Notes: generated by a model not told the origin, from the letters alone. A stretch of DNA of 64,000 bases from Streptomyces sp. ERV7 (GCF_001653515.1 NZ_LYOY01000051.1:888001-952000); one strand, 5' to 3'. Shown: positions 45,001-53,928, counted from the first letter of the stretch. Translations and numbers: made by a program.

Positions 45001-45869
45001 CCGCACAACTGGCCAGAGAGGCCACCGCCCTCTACGACATCCCCGGCCCGAAGACCCGGCAGCGGCATCTGCTCTACGGGGTCGGCTCCACGTTTCTGAT
45101 CCTCGCCCTGCTGGGCTGGATCATCTATCTGCTGTTCGACACCGACCAGTTCACCGTCACCAAGTGGCGGCCCTTCGAGTACGAGGGGATCCAGCGGCTG
45201 CTGCTGCGCGGGCTCGGCAACACGCTCAAGGCCTTCGGGTTCGCGGCTCTGTTCTCGCTGGTGCTCGGCGCGGTCCTGGCGACCGGGCGGCTCTCGGACC
45301 ACCGGGCGGTCCGCTGGCTCGCCACGCTGGTGGTCGAGTTCTTCCGCGCCATGCCCGTCCTGGTCATGATCTTCTTCATCTTCGTGGCGCTGAAGGTGCA
45401 GCCGTTGCCGGCGCTGGTGGCCGGACTGACGCTCTACAACGGCTCGGTGCTCGCCGAGGTGTTCCGCTCCGGCGTCAACTCCGTGGAACGCGGCCAGAAG
45501 GAGGCGGCATTCTCGCTCGGGATGCGCAAGACGCAGGTCATGACGTACGTGCTGGTCCCCCAGGGGATCCGGGCGATGCTGCCGACCATCATCAGCCAGC
45601 TGGTGGTCGCGCTGAAGGACACCTCGCTGGGCTATCTGATCACCTATGAGGAGTTCCTGCACGCGGGGAAGCTCATCGCTTCGAATCTCGACTACGATTT
45701 GCCGTTCATCCCCGTGGTGATGGTGATCTCGCCGATCTACATCGGGATGTGCATGCTGCTCTCCTGGTTCGCCACCTGGATGGCCAGGAGACAGAAGCGC
45801 AATCCCAAGACGGAGGCCGTGGACGTCGCCCCGGCCGAACCAGGGACGCTGCTGCCTGGAGTGCAGTAG
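44997..45869 (+). CDS. gluD: Glutamate ABC transporter permease
   Basis: A 290-residue second permease, longer at both ends than gluC. A cytoplasmic N-terminus (residues 1-27) precedes the first membrane segment (STFLILALLGWIIYLLF). The EAA loop is KEAAFSLGMRKTQVMTYVLVP. The C-terminus is a charged tail ARRQKRNPKTEAVDV. Translation starts within the gluC stop. No terminator with a T-run is visible after it. Confidence 0.92.
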   Translation: MTAQLAREATALYDIPGPKTRQRHLLYGVGSTFLILALLGWIIYLLFDTDQFTVTKWRPFEYEGIQRLLLRGLGNTLKAFGFAALFSLVLGAVLATGRLSDHRAVRWLATLVVEFFRAMPVLVMIFFIFVALKVQPLPALVAGLTLYNGSVLAEVFRSGVNSVERGQKEAAFSLGMRKTQVMTYVLVPQGIRAMLPTIISQLVVALKDTSLGYLITYEEFLHAGKLIASNLDYDLPFIPVVMVISPIYIGMCMLLSWFATWMARRQKRNPKTEAVDVAPAEPGTLLPGVQ

Positions 45870-45903
45870 CAAGGGGGCAAGCCCTCCCGGCAGCAGCCGG
45901 TGA

Positions 45904-46125
45904 TCACTCCTCGCGGAGAGGGACCGTCAGATACGACGGGTCTGACGCGGGCGAGGAGAAGGTCAGCTGCGCGCCGGTCGGGTTGCGCTCGTTGTAGAGC
46001 GGGTCGACGGTGTCCACGGAAGGTGTAGGGGGCGTTGCTGACCGGCTTGCCGAGGCCGAGCGGGCCCTCGTCGTACAGATATGCGACGAGGGTGCCGCTC
46101 TCCTTGGTGGTGCACCGGTGGGGCT
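45904..46125 (-). pseudogene. Xaa-Pro dipeptidyl-peptidase/CocE-type C-terminal remnant
   Basis: Two minus-strand frames join into the end of a secreted S15/CocE hydrolase: ESGTLVAYLYDEGPLG, KPVSNAPYTF, then after a one-base frameshift near 46020, DTVDPLYNERNPTGAQLTF and PSYLTVPLREE with a stop at 45904-45906. All upstream sequence is missing; the fragment begins right where the L,D-transpeptidase gene ends. Truncation plus frameshift marks it as a dead gene. Confidence 0.65.
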
Positions 46126-47349
46126 CTAGCCCGCGGTGGTGGAAGCCCCGCTCAGGGCGCTCTTGGCCTGCCACTGCTGCCAGCTGAGGTTCCACTCGCC
46201 GTAGCCGTTGTTGAGCGCCTGGGTGCCCTTGGCGTCGTCGCCGGTGATCTCGAACGGGTCGCCGGGCTGCACCATGCCGTACAGCTCCTTGGCGTTGGCG
46301 TCGCTCATGCCGATGCAGCCGGAGCTGTGGTTGGTGTTGCCGAAGTAGTCGGCGTTCCAGGGCGCGGCGTGCGCGTACATCCCGGACCAGGTGAGGCGCA
46401 TCGAGTAGTCGACCATCTTGTTGTAGGCGTCGCCGAGCCCGACCGTCTCGGAGTTCATGTTGATCGTGCCCTCCTTCGCCATCAGGACGGCCTTGCCGCG
46501 CCAGGACGCCTTGTCGCCGCCGGGCGTGCCCCCCGACACCGGGATGTCCTTGACCACGGCGCCGTCGCGGTACAGCTTGAGGTGGTGGTTGTCGAGGCTG
46601 ACCTTGACGACCTGGTTCTTGCCGATGGTCACGTTGGTCGTGTAGTCGCGCACGAACCAGCCGCTGCCCGAGTCGACGCCGTTGAGGTCCGCGTTGAGCG
46701 TGACCTTGGTCCCGCTCTTCCAGTACTCCTTGGGCCGCCAGTCGACACGGGACTTGCCCGAGTAGTCCTCCATCCAGCCCCAGGACCCCTCGGTGTTGTT
46801 CGAGGTGGTCACCTTGAGCTGCTTCTCCACCGCCGCCTTGTCCTTGACCGGGTGGTCGAAGACGATCGACAGCGGCTGGCCGACGCCGACCGTGGAGTTC
46901 TTGCCGGGGACCAGGGTCAGCTTGTTCACCTTGTCCGCGGCGGCGGTCGCGAAGCCGGCCTTGGCGGTGGAGCCCTTGTCGTCCTTCGCCTCCACGGCGT
47001 ACGTGGTGCCGGGCGCGGCGTTGCGGTCCGAGGTCCAGGTCCTGCCGTCGGCGGCTATCTTCCCCGCCAGCTTCCCGCCCTTGGCGTCGGTGACCGTGAC
47101 CTGCTGGAGCTTGCCCCCGGCCAGGGTCACCTTCACGGGCTCGCCGGCCTTCGCCTGCTGCCCCGTCAGGTTCACCGAGATCTCGGCCTTCTTGGCGGAT
47201 GCGATGTCGGCGCCCCCCTTGCCGTCACCGGAGCCGCCCGAGCCACCGGAGCAGGCGGTGAGCGCCGCGGCGAGGACCGCGGTGCCGGCGATGACGGCGT
47301 TACGGACCGGGCGGCGGCGGAGCGGGGTGTGACGGCGTATGCGGCTCAA
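46126..47349 (-). CDS. L,D-transpeptidase lipoprotein (YkuD, Ig-like domains)
   Basis: A 407-residue cell-wall cross-linking enzyme, probably making 3-3 links in peptidoglycan. A lipoprotein signal ends in LAAALTAC, followed by a Gly/Ser linker. Two Ig-like domains span about 45-240 (VNLTGQQAKAGEPVKVTLAG; LSIVFDHPVKDKAAV). The YkuD domain spans about 255-380 with HLKLYRDGAVVKDIPVSGG and the catalytic motif HSSGCIGMSDANAKEL. A C-terminal Trp-rich tail is WNLSWQQWQ. TTG at 47349 is chosen because CGGAGG lies eight bases upstream and the basic signal start follows. Confidence 0.92.
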   Translation of the reverse strand: MSRIRRHTPLRRRPVRNAVIAGTAVLAAALTACSGGSGGSGDGKGGADIASAKKAEISVNLTGQQAKAGEPVKVTLAGGKLQQVTVTDAKGGKLAGKIAADGRTWTSDRNAAPGTTYAVEAKDDKGSTAKAGFATAAADKVNKLTLVPGKNSTVGVGQPLSIVFDHPVKDKAAVEKQLKVTTSNNTEGSWGWMEDYSGKSRVDWRPKEYWKSGTKVTLNADLNGVDSGSGWFVRDYTTNVTIGKNQVVKVSLDNHHLKLYRDGAVVKDIPVSGGTPGGDKASWRGKAVLMAKEGTINMNSETVGLGDAYNKMVDYSMRLTWSGMYAHAAPWNADYFGNTNHSSGCIGMSDANAKELYGMVQPGDPFEITGDDAKGTQALNNGYGEWNLSWQQWQAKSALSGASTTAG

Positions 47350-47571
47350 CTGGAAAACCTCCGTAGCAATGCTTCTCCGTAGGAGAGAGTCGGTCACTCG
47401 ACTCTAGGTTGCACAAAGCGCGGGAAATCTCCGGGATTCGATTGTGACGACGACCGCAGAGGAACTGTCACCGTCCGGTCACATCCGTCGCGCGGCCCGG
47501 TCATGGTCCGCTGTGAGCATCCTGTGCATCCCCGTGGAACCGATGACGGGGCGTACTTGGAGGTCACCCAC

Positions 47572-48471
47572 GTGTCCGCACTGCTAGTGACCGGCGATCG
47601 CGACCGCGACCAGGACCTGCGGGTGCGCGGTCTCTCCGTCGCCGAGTACCGGTCCTTCCTCGCGGGCCGCTCCGGCGCGAGTTTTCTGCAGCACCCCTCA
47701 TGGGCCGAGGTGAAGGACCAGTGGTCTGCGGAACGGGTCGGCTGGCACCTTGACACGGGTGAGCTGAAGGGCGCGGCGCTCGTGCTCTACCGGCAGTTCC
47801 CGGGCACCCGGAAGTACTTCGCCTATCTTCCCGAGGGGCCGGTCGCGGACTGGGCGGACCCCGAAATCGACCGCTGGATGGGGCCGTTGCTGCGCCATCT
47901 GCGCCGGGCCGGCGCCTTCGCCGTACGCATCGGGCCCTCGCCCGCCTACCGGCGCTGGGACGCGGCCCTGCTGAAGTCCGCGACCGGTACCGGCCGCAGG
48001 GTCGGCGATGTGCTCGCCACCGAGGTGGACTCGCTGGGCAGCGCCGTCGCCGAGCGGCTGCGGGCGCGCGGCTGGCGGCGGCGCCGACTGGGCCACCCTG
48101 CTGTGGGAGGCTGCCTCGCTGCCGCCCGACCGGCTCGCCGCCGCGGCCGCCGCACTCGCCGGCGCCGGGCAGAGCGCCGACTGCCACCGGCTGCTGCGCC
48201 AGGGCGTGACCCGGCCCGCCGAGCAGATCGCGGACGCGGTGCTCGCGCTGGGCGACGCCGGGCGCGAGCGCGAGGCGGACGCGCTCCTCAACGCCTTCGT
48301 CCGGGTCCGCACGCCGGAGGACGCGGCGCATCTGGCCGCGCACGCCCCGGCACGCCTCGGCCCGCAGCTGCTCGCCGCCGCCGGGGCGGTCTCCGAGGGG
48401 CGGCGGCGGGACGTCGTCCACGCCTTCCGGGTGGCCAGAATTGCAACAGAACGTTGAAGTCGCTGGATTGA
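47572..48471 (+). pseudogene. FemAB/FemX-like aminoacyltransferase, 3'-truncated
   Basis: About 170 native N-terminal residues of a peptidoglycan-bridge aminoacyltransferase: FLQHPSWAEVKDQWSAERVG, LVLYRQFPGTRKYFAYLPEG, LRRAGAFAVRIGPSPAYR, ending AERLRARGWRR. The GTG at 47572 follows GGAGGT. At 48074-48085 (GGCGGCGGCG) the sequence switches to another gene and the FemX frame continues as Arg/Ala nonsense to 48471. Most of the catalytic GNAT pair is lost. FemX normally adds the first bridge residue (Gly in Streptomyces), so other copies must serve if this is real. Confidence 0.7.
48083..48457 (+). pseudogene. C-terminal fragment of an unidentified protein
   Basis: About 124 codons in a clean coding frame: ADWATLLWEAASLPPDRLAA, HRLLRQGVTRPAEQIADAVL, EREADALLNAFVRVRTPEDA, ending VARIATER. 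It looks like helical repeats (TPR-like alternating helices) from the end of a longer Streptomyces protein. The frame starts at the junction with the FemX-like gene and has no start codon of its own. Confidence 0.55.
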
Positions 48472-48500
48472 GGTGAGGGCGCGGCTGGGCAGGGTCCGTA

Positions 48501-48995
48501 GTGATGATGGACAACGACGCCCATATATCCCGGCCCCCCGTCGCCGCGTTCTTCGATGTCGAGGGCACGCTCCTGGCGCTGCCCGAGCTGCCCCCCGGCG
48601 GCCCCGGGCCGCCGCTCGGCCGCCTCTGGCACCCGCCCGTCCTCGCGGCCCTGCACGGCCACGCCGCCCGGGGGCACCTGGTGGTCCTGGTGACGCCGTC
48701 GTCGGCCGGGGCCGTCGCGCCCGTCGCCCGCGAGCTGGGCGCGGGCGCGGTGCTCTGCGCCCGGCCGCGCGCCCCGATGGCCGGCCAGGGCAAGGGGTAC
48801 GCGGCCCGCGCCCTGCTGCGCGAGCACGCCCTGCTCGCCGCGGACTGCTACGCGTACGCGGACGAGGCGGCCGATCTCCCGCTGCTCGCCGAGGTGGGCA
48901 ACCCGGTGGTCGTCGGCGACGACCCGGTGCTGCTGAGGCACGCCCGGCGGGGCAACTGGGCCCGGCTGCCCGGCCCCGTACCGAGGGAAATGTGA
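48501..48995 (+). CDS. Short HAD-superfamily (SerB-like) hydrolase
   Basis: A 164-residue phosphatase-like protein. HAD motif I is FFDVEGTLL with nucleophile Asp19, where the second acid is Glu21 rather than Asp. Motif II is VVLVTPSSAG, and motif III/IV is GKGYAARALLREH with YADEAADLPLLAEVG and GNPVVVGDD. HAD-IB relatives are normally 220-280 residues; the cap region between motifs I and II is nearly absent. Starts at GTG 48501, ATG 48504 or ATG 48507 are equivalent in frame. Function unknown; phosphoserine-type specificity is doubtful without a cap. Confidence 0.7.
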   Translation: MMMDNDAHISRPPVAAFFDVEGTLLALPELPPGGPGPPLGRLWHPPVLAALHGHAARGHLVVLVTPSSAGAVAPVARELGAGAVLCARPRAPMAGQGKGYAARALLREHALLAADCYAYADEAADLPLLAEVGNPVVVGDDPVLLRHARRGNWARLPGPVPREM

Positions 48996-49055
48996 TCGAC
49001 TTCGTGGCGTAATGGAGATGGTCTTGCCACGGTGCGTGACGGGCTTTACCGTCTC

Positions 49056-49080
49056 TCCACACGCAATCTACGCGTGTGGA
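49056..49080 (+). promoter_or_regulatory. Operator candidate TCCACACGC-N7-GCGTGTGGA
   Basis: Perfect 9-7-9 inverted repeat 34 bp upstream of the first gene of the pyrimidine/hydantoin operon. It could be a repressor site or a leader hairpin. Confidence 0.5.
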
Positions 49081-49113
49081 TGCCTGGCTGACGGCCCGTC
49101 TAAGGAGCAGCTC

Positions 49114-49956
49114 ATGGCCACTGTTGTCCGCGCCGCACTGGTCCAGGCCAGTTGGACCGGCGATACCGAATCCATGATCGCCAAACATGAGGAACACGCC
49201 CGCGAGGCGGCCCGGCAGGGTGCGAAGATCATCGGTTTCCAGGAGGTCTTCAACGCCCCGTACTTCTGCCAGGTGCAGGAGCCCGAGCACTACCGGTGGG
49301 CGGAGCCCGTGCCGGACGGGCCGACCGTGCAGCGGATGCGGGAGCTCGCCCGCGAGACCGGGATGGTGATCGTCGTCCCGGTCTTCGAGAGCGAGGGCTC
49401 CGGTTTCTACTACAACACCGCGGCCGTGATCGACGCCGACGGCAGCTACCTCGGCAAGTACCGCAAGCACCACATCCCCCAGGTGAAGGGGTTCTGGGAG
49501 AAGTACTACTTCAAACCGGGCAACCTGGGATGGCCGGTCTTCGACACCGCCGTGGGCAGGGTCGGCGTCTATATCTGCTACGACCGGCACTTCCCCGAAG
49601 GCTGGCGGCAGTTGGGTCTCAACGGCGCCCAGCTCGTCTACAACCCGTCCGCCACCTCGCGTGGACTTTCGGCCTATCTGTGGCAGCTGGAACAGCCCGC
49701 CTCCGCGGTCGCCAACGAGTACTTCGTGGCCGCCATCAACCGGGTCGGCCGCGAGGAGTACGGCGACAACGACTTCTACGGCACCAGCTACTTCGTGGAC
49801 CCGCGCGGCCAGTTCGTCGGCGAGACCGCGAGCGACAAGGAGGAGGAACTCCTCGTCAGGGACCTCGACTTCGGGCTCATCGACGAGGTGCGCCAGCAGT
49901 GGGCGTTCTACCGCGACCGGCGGCCCGACGCCTACGAAGGGCTGGTGAAGCCGTGA
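49114..49956 (+). CDS. Beta-ureidopropionase/N-carbamoyl amidohydrolase (nitrilase family)
   Basis: Hydrolyses an N-carbamoyl-beta-amino acid (or carbamoyl amino acid) to ammonia, CO2 and amine. The 280-residue product has the nitrilase triad: Glu in IIGFQEVFNAPYFCQ, Lys in LGKYRKHHIPQV and Cys in VGVYICYDRHFPEGW. The ATG at 49114 follows TAAGGAG. It overlaps the aminotransferase by GTGA and lies upstream of a dihydropyrimidinase, so it fits the third step of reductive pyrimidine breakdown. N-carbamoylputrescine amidase is the main alternative. Confidence 0.88.
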   Translation: MATVVRAALVQASWTGDTESMIAKHEEHAREAARQGAKIIGFQEVFNAPYFCQVQEPEHYRWAEPVPDGPTVQRMRELARETGMVIVVPVFESEGSGFYYNTAAVIDADGSYLGKYRKHHIPQVKGFWEKYYFKPGNLGWPVFDTAVGRVGVYICYDRHFPEGWRQLGLNGAQLVYNPSATSRGLSAYLWQLEQPASAVANEYFVAAINRVGREEYGDNDFYGTSYFVDPRGQFVGETASDKEEELLVRDLDFGLIDEVRQQWAFYRDRRPDAYEGLVKP

Positions 49957-51233
49957 CCTCGCTCTTCGACCGCCACCGCGCGGTCCTGCCCGAGTGGCTC
50001 GCGCTCTACTACCGGCACCCGATCGAGATCACCCACGGTGAGGGCCGCCACGTCTGGGACGCCGAGGGCAACCGCTACCTCGACTTCTTCGGCGGCATCC
50101 TCACCACGATGACCGCCCACGCCCTGCCCGAGGTCACCAAGGCCGTCTCCGACCAGGCCGGCCGCATCATCCACTCCTCCACCCTCTACCTCAACCGCCC
50201 GATGGTGGAGCTCGCCGAGCGGATCGCCCACCTCTCCGGCATCCCGGACGCCCGCGTCTTCTTCACCACCTCCGGCACCGAGGCGAACGACACCGCGCTG
50301 CTGCTCGCCACCGCCCACCGCGGCTCCAACCAGATCCTGGCGATGCGCAACAGCTACCACGGCCGCTCGTTCAGCGCGGTCGGCATCACCGGCAACCACG
50401 CCTGGTCCCCGACGAGCCTGTCGCCGCTGCAGACGCTGTACGTGCACGGCGGCGTCCGGTCCCGAGGCCCCTACGCGGAGTTGAGTGACCGTCAGTTCAT
50501 CAACGCCTGTGTGGCCGACCTGGAGGACCTGCTCGGGCACACCCGCGAGGTCGCCGCGCTCATCGCCGAGCCCATCCAGGGCGTCGGCGGCTTCACCTCA
50601 CCCCCGGACGGGCTCTACGCCGCCTTCCGCGAAGTCCTCGACCGGCACGGCATCCTGTGGATCAGCGACGAGGTGCAGACCGGCTGGGGCCGCACCGGCG
50701 ACCACTTCTGGGGCTGGCAGGCGCACGCCGAGAACGGCCCGCCGGACATCCTCACCTTCGCCAAGGGCATCGGCAACGGCATGTCGATCGGCGGTGTGGT
50801 GGCGAGCGCCCGCGTCATGAACTGCCTGGACGCCAACTCGATCTCGACCTTCGGCGGCTCCCCGGTCACCATGGCCGCGGGCCTCGCCAACCTCTCGTAT
50901 CTGCTCGAACACGACCTCCAGGGCAACGCGCGCCGCGTCGGCGGACTGCTCATCGAGCGGCTGCGGGCCGTCGCCGCCCAGCTCCCCCTCGTACGGGAGG
51001 TGCGCGGCCGGGGCCTGATGGCGGGCATCGAGCTGGTGAAGCCGGGTACCGACGAAGCCCATCCGGAGGCCGCGGCCGCCGTGCTCGAAGCGGCCCGTGA
51101 AGGCGGCCTGCTGATCGGCAAGGGCGGCGGCCACAACACCAGCGTGCTGCGCGTCGCCCCGCCCCTGAGCCTCACGGTCGCGGAGGCGGAGGAGGGCGCG
51201 GCAATCCTGGAACGAGCACTGAGGGGCGTGTAG
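49953..51233 (+). CDS. Class III (omega) aminotransferase
   Basis: A 426-residue PLP enzyme. It has YLDFFGGILTTMTAHALPEV, FTTSGTEANDTALLLAT, NSYHGRSF, ALIAEPIQGVGG, WISDEVQTGWGRTGDHFWG and the PLP lysine in TFAKGIGNGMSIGG. In this operon it probably moves the amino group of beta-alanine or beta-aminoisobutyrate, the amidohydrolase product, onto pyruvate or 2-oxoglutarate. Starts within the preceding stop. Confidence 0.9.
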   Translation: MTSLFDRHRAVLPEWLALYYRHPIEITHGEGRHVWDAEGNRYLDFFGGILTTMTAHALPEVTKAVSDQAGRIIHSSTLYLNRPMVELAERIAHLSGIPDARVFFTTSGTEANDTALLLATAHRGSNQILAMRNSYHGRSFSAVGITGNHAWSPTSLSPLQTLYVHGGVRSRGPYAELSDRQFINACVADLEDLLGHTREVAALIAEPIQGVGGFTSPPDGLYAAFREVLDRHGILWISDEVQTGWGRTGDHFWGWQAHAENGPPDILTFAKGIGNGMSIGGVVASARVMNCLDANSISTFGGSPVTMAAGLANLSYLLEHDLQGNARRVGGLLIERLRAVAAQLPLVREVRGRGLMAGIELVKPGTDEAHPEAAAAVLEAAREGGLLIGKGGGHNTSVLRVAPPLSLTVAEAEEGAAILERALRGV

Positions 51234-51258
51234 CCCCCGCGCGCAGGAGGTGCCGTCA

Positions 51259-51287
51259 AGGGGCGCGGGGAACCGCGCGACGAGCCC
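51259..51287. repeat. Common Streptomyces intergenic repeat
   Basis: AGGGGCGCGGGGAACCGCGC followed by GACGAGCCC matches, from memory, an element scattered widely between Streptomyces genes. It sits in the 126-bp gap before the hydantoinase gene. Confidence 0.55.
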
Positions 51288-51359
51288 GGGACGGCCCGCA
51301 GTCGAGAGTCGACGCTCCCGAGCGGAGCGAGAACGGCCGTGTACGAAAGGGCACCACCC

Positions 51360-52763
51360 ATGAGTACCCGCACACTGATCCGCGGCGGCCTGGTGATCAC
51401 CGCCGCCGACGAAATCCACGCCGACGTACTGATCGAGGACGGCCGTGTCGCCGCCCTCGCCGCGCACGGGTCGAGCGCGGCGCAGAGCTGGAGCGCCGAG
51501 CGGACGATCGACGCGACGGACAAGTACGTCATCCCGGGCGGCGTCGACGCCCACACCCATATGGAGCTCCCGTTCGGCGGGACCTTCGCCTCCGACACCT
51601 TCGAGACCGGGACCCGGGCCGCCGCCTGGGGCGGCACCACCACCATCGTGGACTTCGCCGTGCAGTCACCGGGCCACGCCGTGCGCGAGGGCCTGGACGC
51701 CTGGTACGCCAAGGCGGACGGCCGGTGCGCGATCGACTACGCCTTCCACATGATCCTCTCCGATGTGAACGAGCACTCGCTCAAGGAGATGGACCTCCTG
51801 GTGGAGGAGGGCATCACCTCCTTCAAGCTGTTCATGGCGTATCCGGGCGTCTTCTACAGCGACGACGGCCAGATCCTGCGGGCGATGCAGCGCTCGGCCT
51901 CCAACGGCGGGCTGATCATGATGCACGCCGAGAACGGCATCGCGATCGACGTCCTCGTCGAGCAGGCGCTCGCCGCCGGCCGCACCGACCCGCGCCATCA
52001 CGGCGAGGTGCGCCGCGCCCTGCTCGAAGCCGAGGCCACCCACCGCGCGATCCAGCTGGCCCGGGTCGCCGGGGCCCCGCTCTACGTCGTGCACGTGTCG
52101 GCCGAGGAGGCGGTCGCCGAACTGGCCGCCGCCCGGGACAAGGGACTTCCCGTCTTCGGCGAGACCTGCCCGCAGTACCTCTTCCTCTCCACGGACAACC
52201 TGGCCGAGCCCGGCTTCGAGGGCGCCAAGTACGTCTGCTCGACGCCGCTGCGGCCCAAGGAGCACCAGGCCGCGCTCTGGCGGGGGCTGCGCACCAACGA
52301 CCTCCAGGTGGTCTCCACCGACCACTGCCCGTTCTGCTTCGTGGGGCAGAAGGAGCTCGGCCGGGGCGACTTCTCCAAGATCCCCAACGGGCTGCCGGGC
52401 GTGGAGAACCGGATGGACCTCCTCCATCAGGCCGTGCTCGACGGCCACCTCACCCGGCGCCGCTGGATCGAGATCGCCTGCGCGAGTCCGGCCCGGATGT
52501 TCGGGCTCTACCCGAAGAAGGGCACCATCGCGCCGGGCGCCGACGCGGACGTGGTCATCTACGACCCGCACGCCGAGCAGACCATCTCCGCCGAGACCCA
52601 CCACATGAACGTCGACTACTCGGCGTACGAGGGCAGGCGGATCACCGGCCGGGTCGAGACGGTCCTCTCGCGCGGCGAACTCGTCGTCGACGAGCGCCGG
52701 TTCACCGGACGGGCCGGACACGGCGTCTACACCCCGCGGGCCACCTCCCAGTACCTCCGCTAG
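51360..52763 (+). CDS. Dihydropyrimidinase/D-hydantoinase
   Basis: Opens the ring of dihydrouracil, dihydrothymine or 5-substituted hydantoins. The 467-residue amidohydrolase has PGGVDAHTHMELPFGG (metal histidines), SFKLFMAYPG with the lysine carboxylated in this family, MMHAENG, LYVVHVSAEEAV and VVSTDHCPFCF. The ATG at 51360 lies in a GAAAGGG context. Second step of the operon's presumed pathway. Confidence 0.92.
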   Translation: MSTRTLIRGGLVITAADEIHADVLIEDGRVAALAAHGSSAAQSWSAERTIDATDKYVIPGGVDAHTHMELPFGGTFASDTFETGTRAAAWGGTTTIVDFAVQSPGHAVREGLDAWYAKADGRCAIDYAFHMILSDVNEHSLKEMDLLVEEGITSFKLFMAYPGVFYSDDGQILRAMQRSASNGGLIMMHAENGIAIDVLVEQALAAGRTDPRHHGEVRRALLEAEATHRAIQLARVAGAPLYVVHVSAEEAVAELAAARDKGLPVFGETCPQYLFLSTDNLAEPGFEGAKYVCSTPLRPKEHQAALWRGLRTNDLQVVSTDHCPFCFVGQKELGRGDFSKIPNGLPGVENRMDLLHQAVLDGHLTRRRWIEIACASPARMFGLYPKKGTIAPGADADVVIYDPHAEQTISAETHHMNVDYSAYEGRRITGRVETVLSRGELVVDERRFTGRAGHGVYTPRATSQYLR

Positions 52764-52782
52764 TCACCAGGAGCAGCACCAC

Positions 52783-53781
52783 ATGGACTTCGGACTCGTC
52801 CTGCAGACCGACCCGCCCGCCTCGACCGTCGTCGGCCTCATGCGCCGCGCGGAACGCAACGGCTTCCGCTACGGCTGGACCTTCGACTCGGCGGTCCTGT
52901 GGCAGGAGCCGTTCGTCATCTACAGCCGCATCCTGGAGCACACGCGGCAGATGCACGTCGGCCCGATGGTGACCAACCCGGGCACCAGGACCTGGGAGGT
53001 CACCGCCTCCACCTTCGCCACCCTCAACGACATGTACGGCAACCGCACCGTCTGCGGCATCGGCCGCGGCGACTCCGCGATGCGCGTCGCCGGGCGCAAG
53101 CCCAACACGCTGGCCCGCCTGGGCGAGGCCATCGGCGTGATCCGCGACCTCGCGGAGGGCCGCGAGGCCGAGGTCGACGGACAGCGCCTGAAGCTGCCCT
53201 GGGTCAGGGACGGCAAACTGCCCGTCTGGATGGCGGCGTACGGTCCGAAGGCGCTGGCCCTGGCCGGTCGGCAGGCCGACGGCTTCATCCTCCAGCTCGC
53301 GGACCCGTTCCTGACGGAGTGGATGGTCAAGGCGGTCCGCACGGCCGCCGTGGAGGCCGGGCGCGACCCCGCCTCGGTGACCATCTGCGTCGCCGCCCCG
53401 GCGTACGTCGGCGACGACCTCGCCCACGCCCGCGAGCAGTGCCGCTGGTTCGGCGGCATGGTCGGCAACCACGTCGCGGACCTGGTGGCCCGGTACGGCG
53501 AGCACTCGGGCCTGGTGCCCGAGGCGCTCACCGACTACATCAAGGCGCGCCAAGGCTACGACTACAGCCACCACGGCCGCACCGACAACCCGGACACCGC
53601 CTTCGTCCCCGACGAGATCGTCGACCGCTTCTGCCTCCTGGGCCCCGTCGAGGCGCACATCGAGAAGCTGAAGGCGCTGCGCGACCTGGGCGTCGACCAG
53701 TTCGCGGTGTACGCGATGCACGACGCGCGCGAGTCGGTCATCGACGCGTACGGGGAGCGGGTGATCCCGGCGCTGAGCTGA
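52783..53781 (+). CDS. F420-dependent LLM-class oxidoreductase (TIGR03842-like)
   Basis: A 332-residue luciferase-like TIM-barrel protein. It starts MDFGLVLQTDPPASTVVGLM and contains FGWTFDS-like sequence FRYGWTFDSAVLW, VGPMVTNPGTR, GIGRGDSAMRVAG, PVWMAAYGPKALALAGRQAD and the ending GVDQFAVYAMHD. TIGR03842-type members travel with hydantoinases. A dihydropyrimidine dehydrogenase is absent here, so this F420 enzyme may supply the redox step on the pyrimidine or hydantoin ring (inference). AGGAGC lies upstream. Confidence 0.87.
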   Translation: MDFGLVLQTDPPASTVVGLMRRAERNGFRYGWTFDSAVLWQEPFVIYSRILEHTRQMHVGPMVTNPGTRTWEVTASTFATLNDMYGNRTVCGIGRGDSAMRVAGRKPNTLARLGEAIGVIRDLAEGREAEVDGQRLKLPWVRDGKLPVWMAAYGPKALALAGRQADGFILQLADPFLTEWMVKAVRTAAVEAGRDPASVTICVAAPAYVGDDLAHAREQCRWFGGMVGNHVADLVARYGEHSGLVPEALTDYIKARQGYDYSHHGRTDNPDTAFVPDEIVDRFCLLGPVEAHIEKLKALRDLGVDQFAVYAMHDARESVIDAYGERVIPALS

Positions 53782-53789
53782 GGAGTCCA

Positions 53790-53816
53790 GGGGCGCCCGG
53801 ACTCCGCGGGCGCCCC
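53790..53816 (+). terminator. Terminator of the pyrimidine/hydantoin operon
   Basis: GGGGCGCCCG/CGGGCGCCCC, 10-bp perfect stem (53790-53799, 53807-53816), eight bases after the stop codon; flanking GGAGTCC/GGACTCC can form an alternative stem. Confidence 0.65.
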
Positions 53817-53928
53817 GCTCCCGACCCGGGGAACTCCCCGCCCCGCACGGCCCCGCCCCACCCCGCACAGCCGTTACACCACCCCCAGGCAGAAACTGAC
53901 GCCGAACACTCCAAGGAGTAGATGCACC

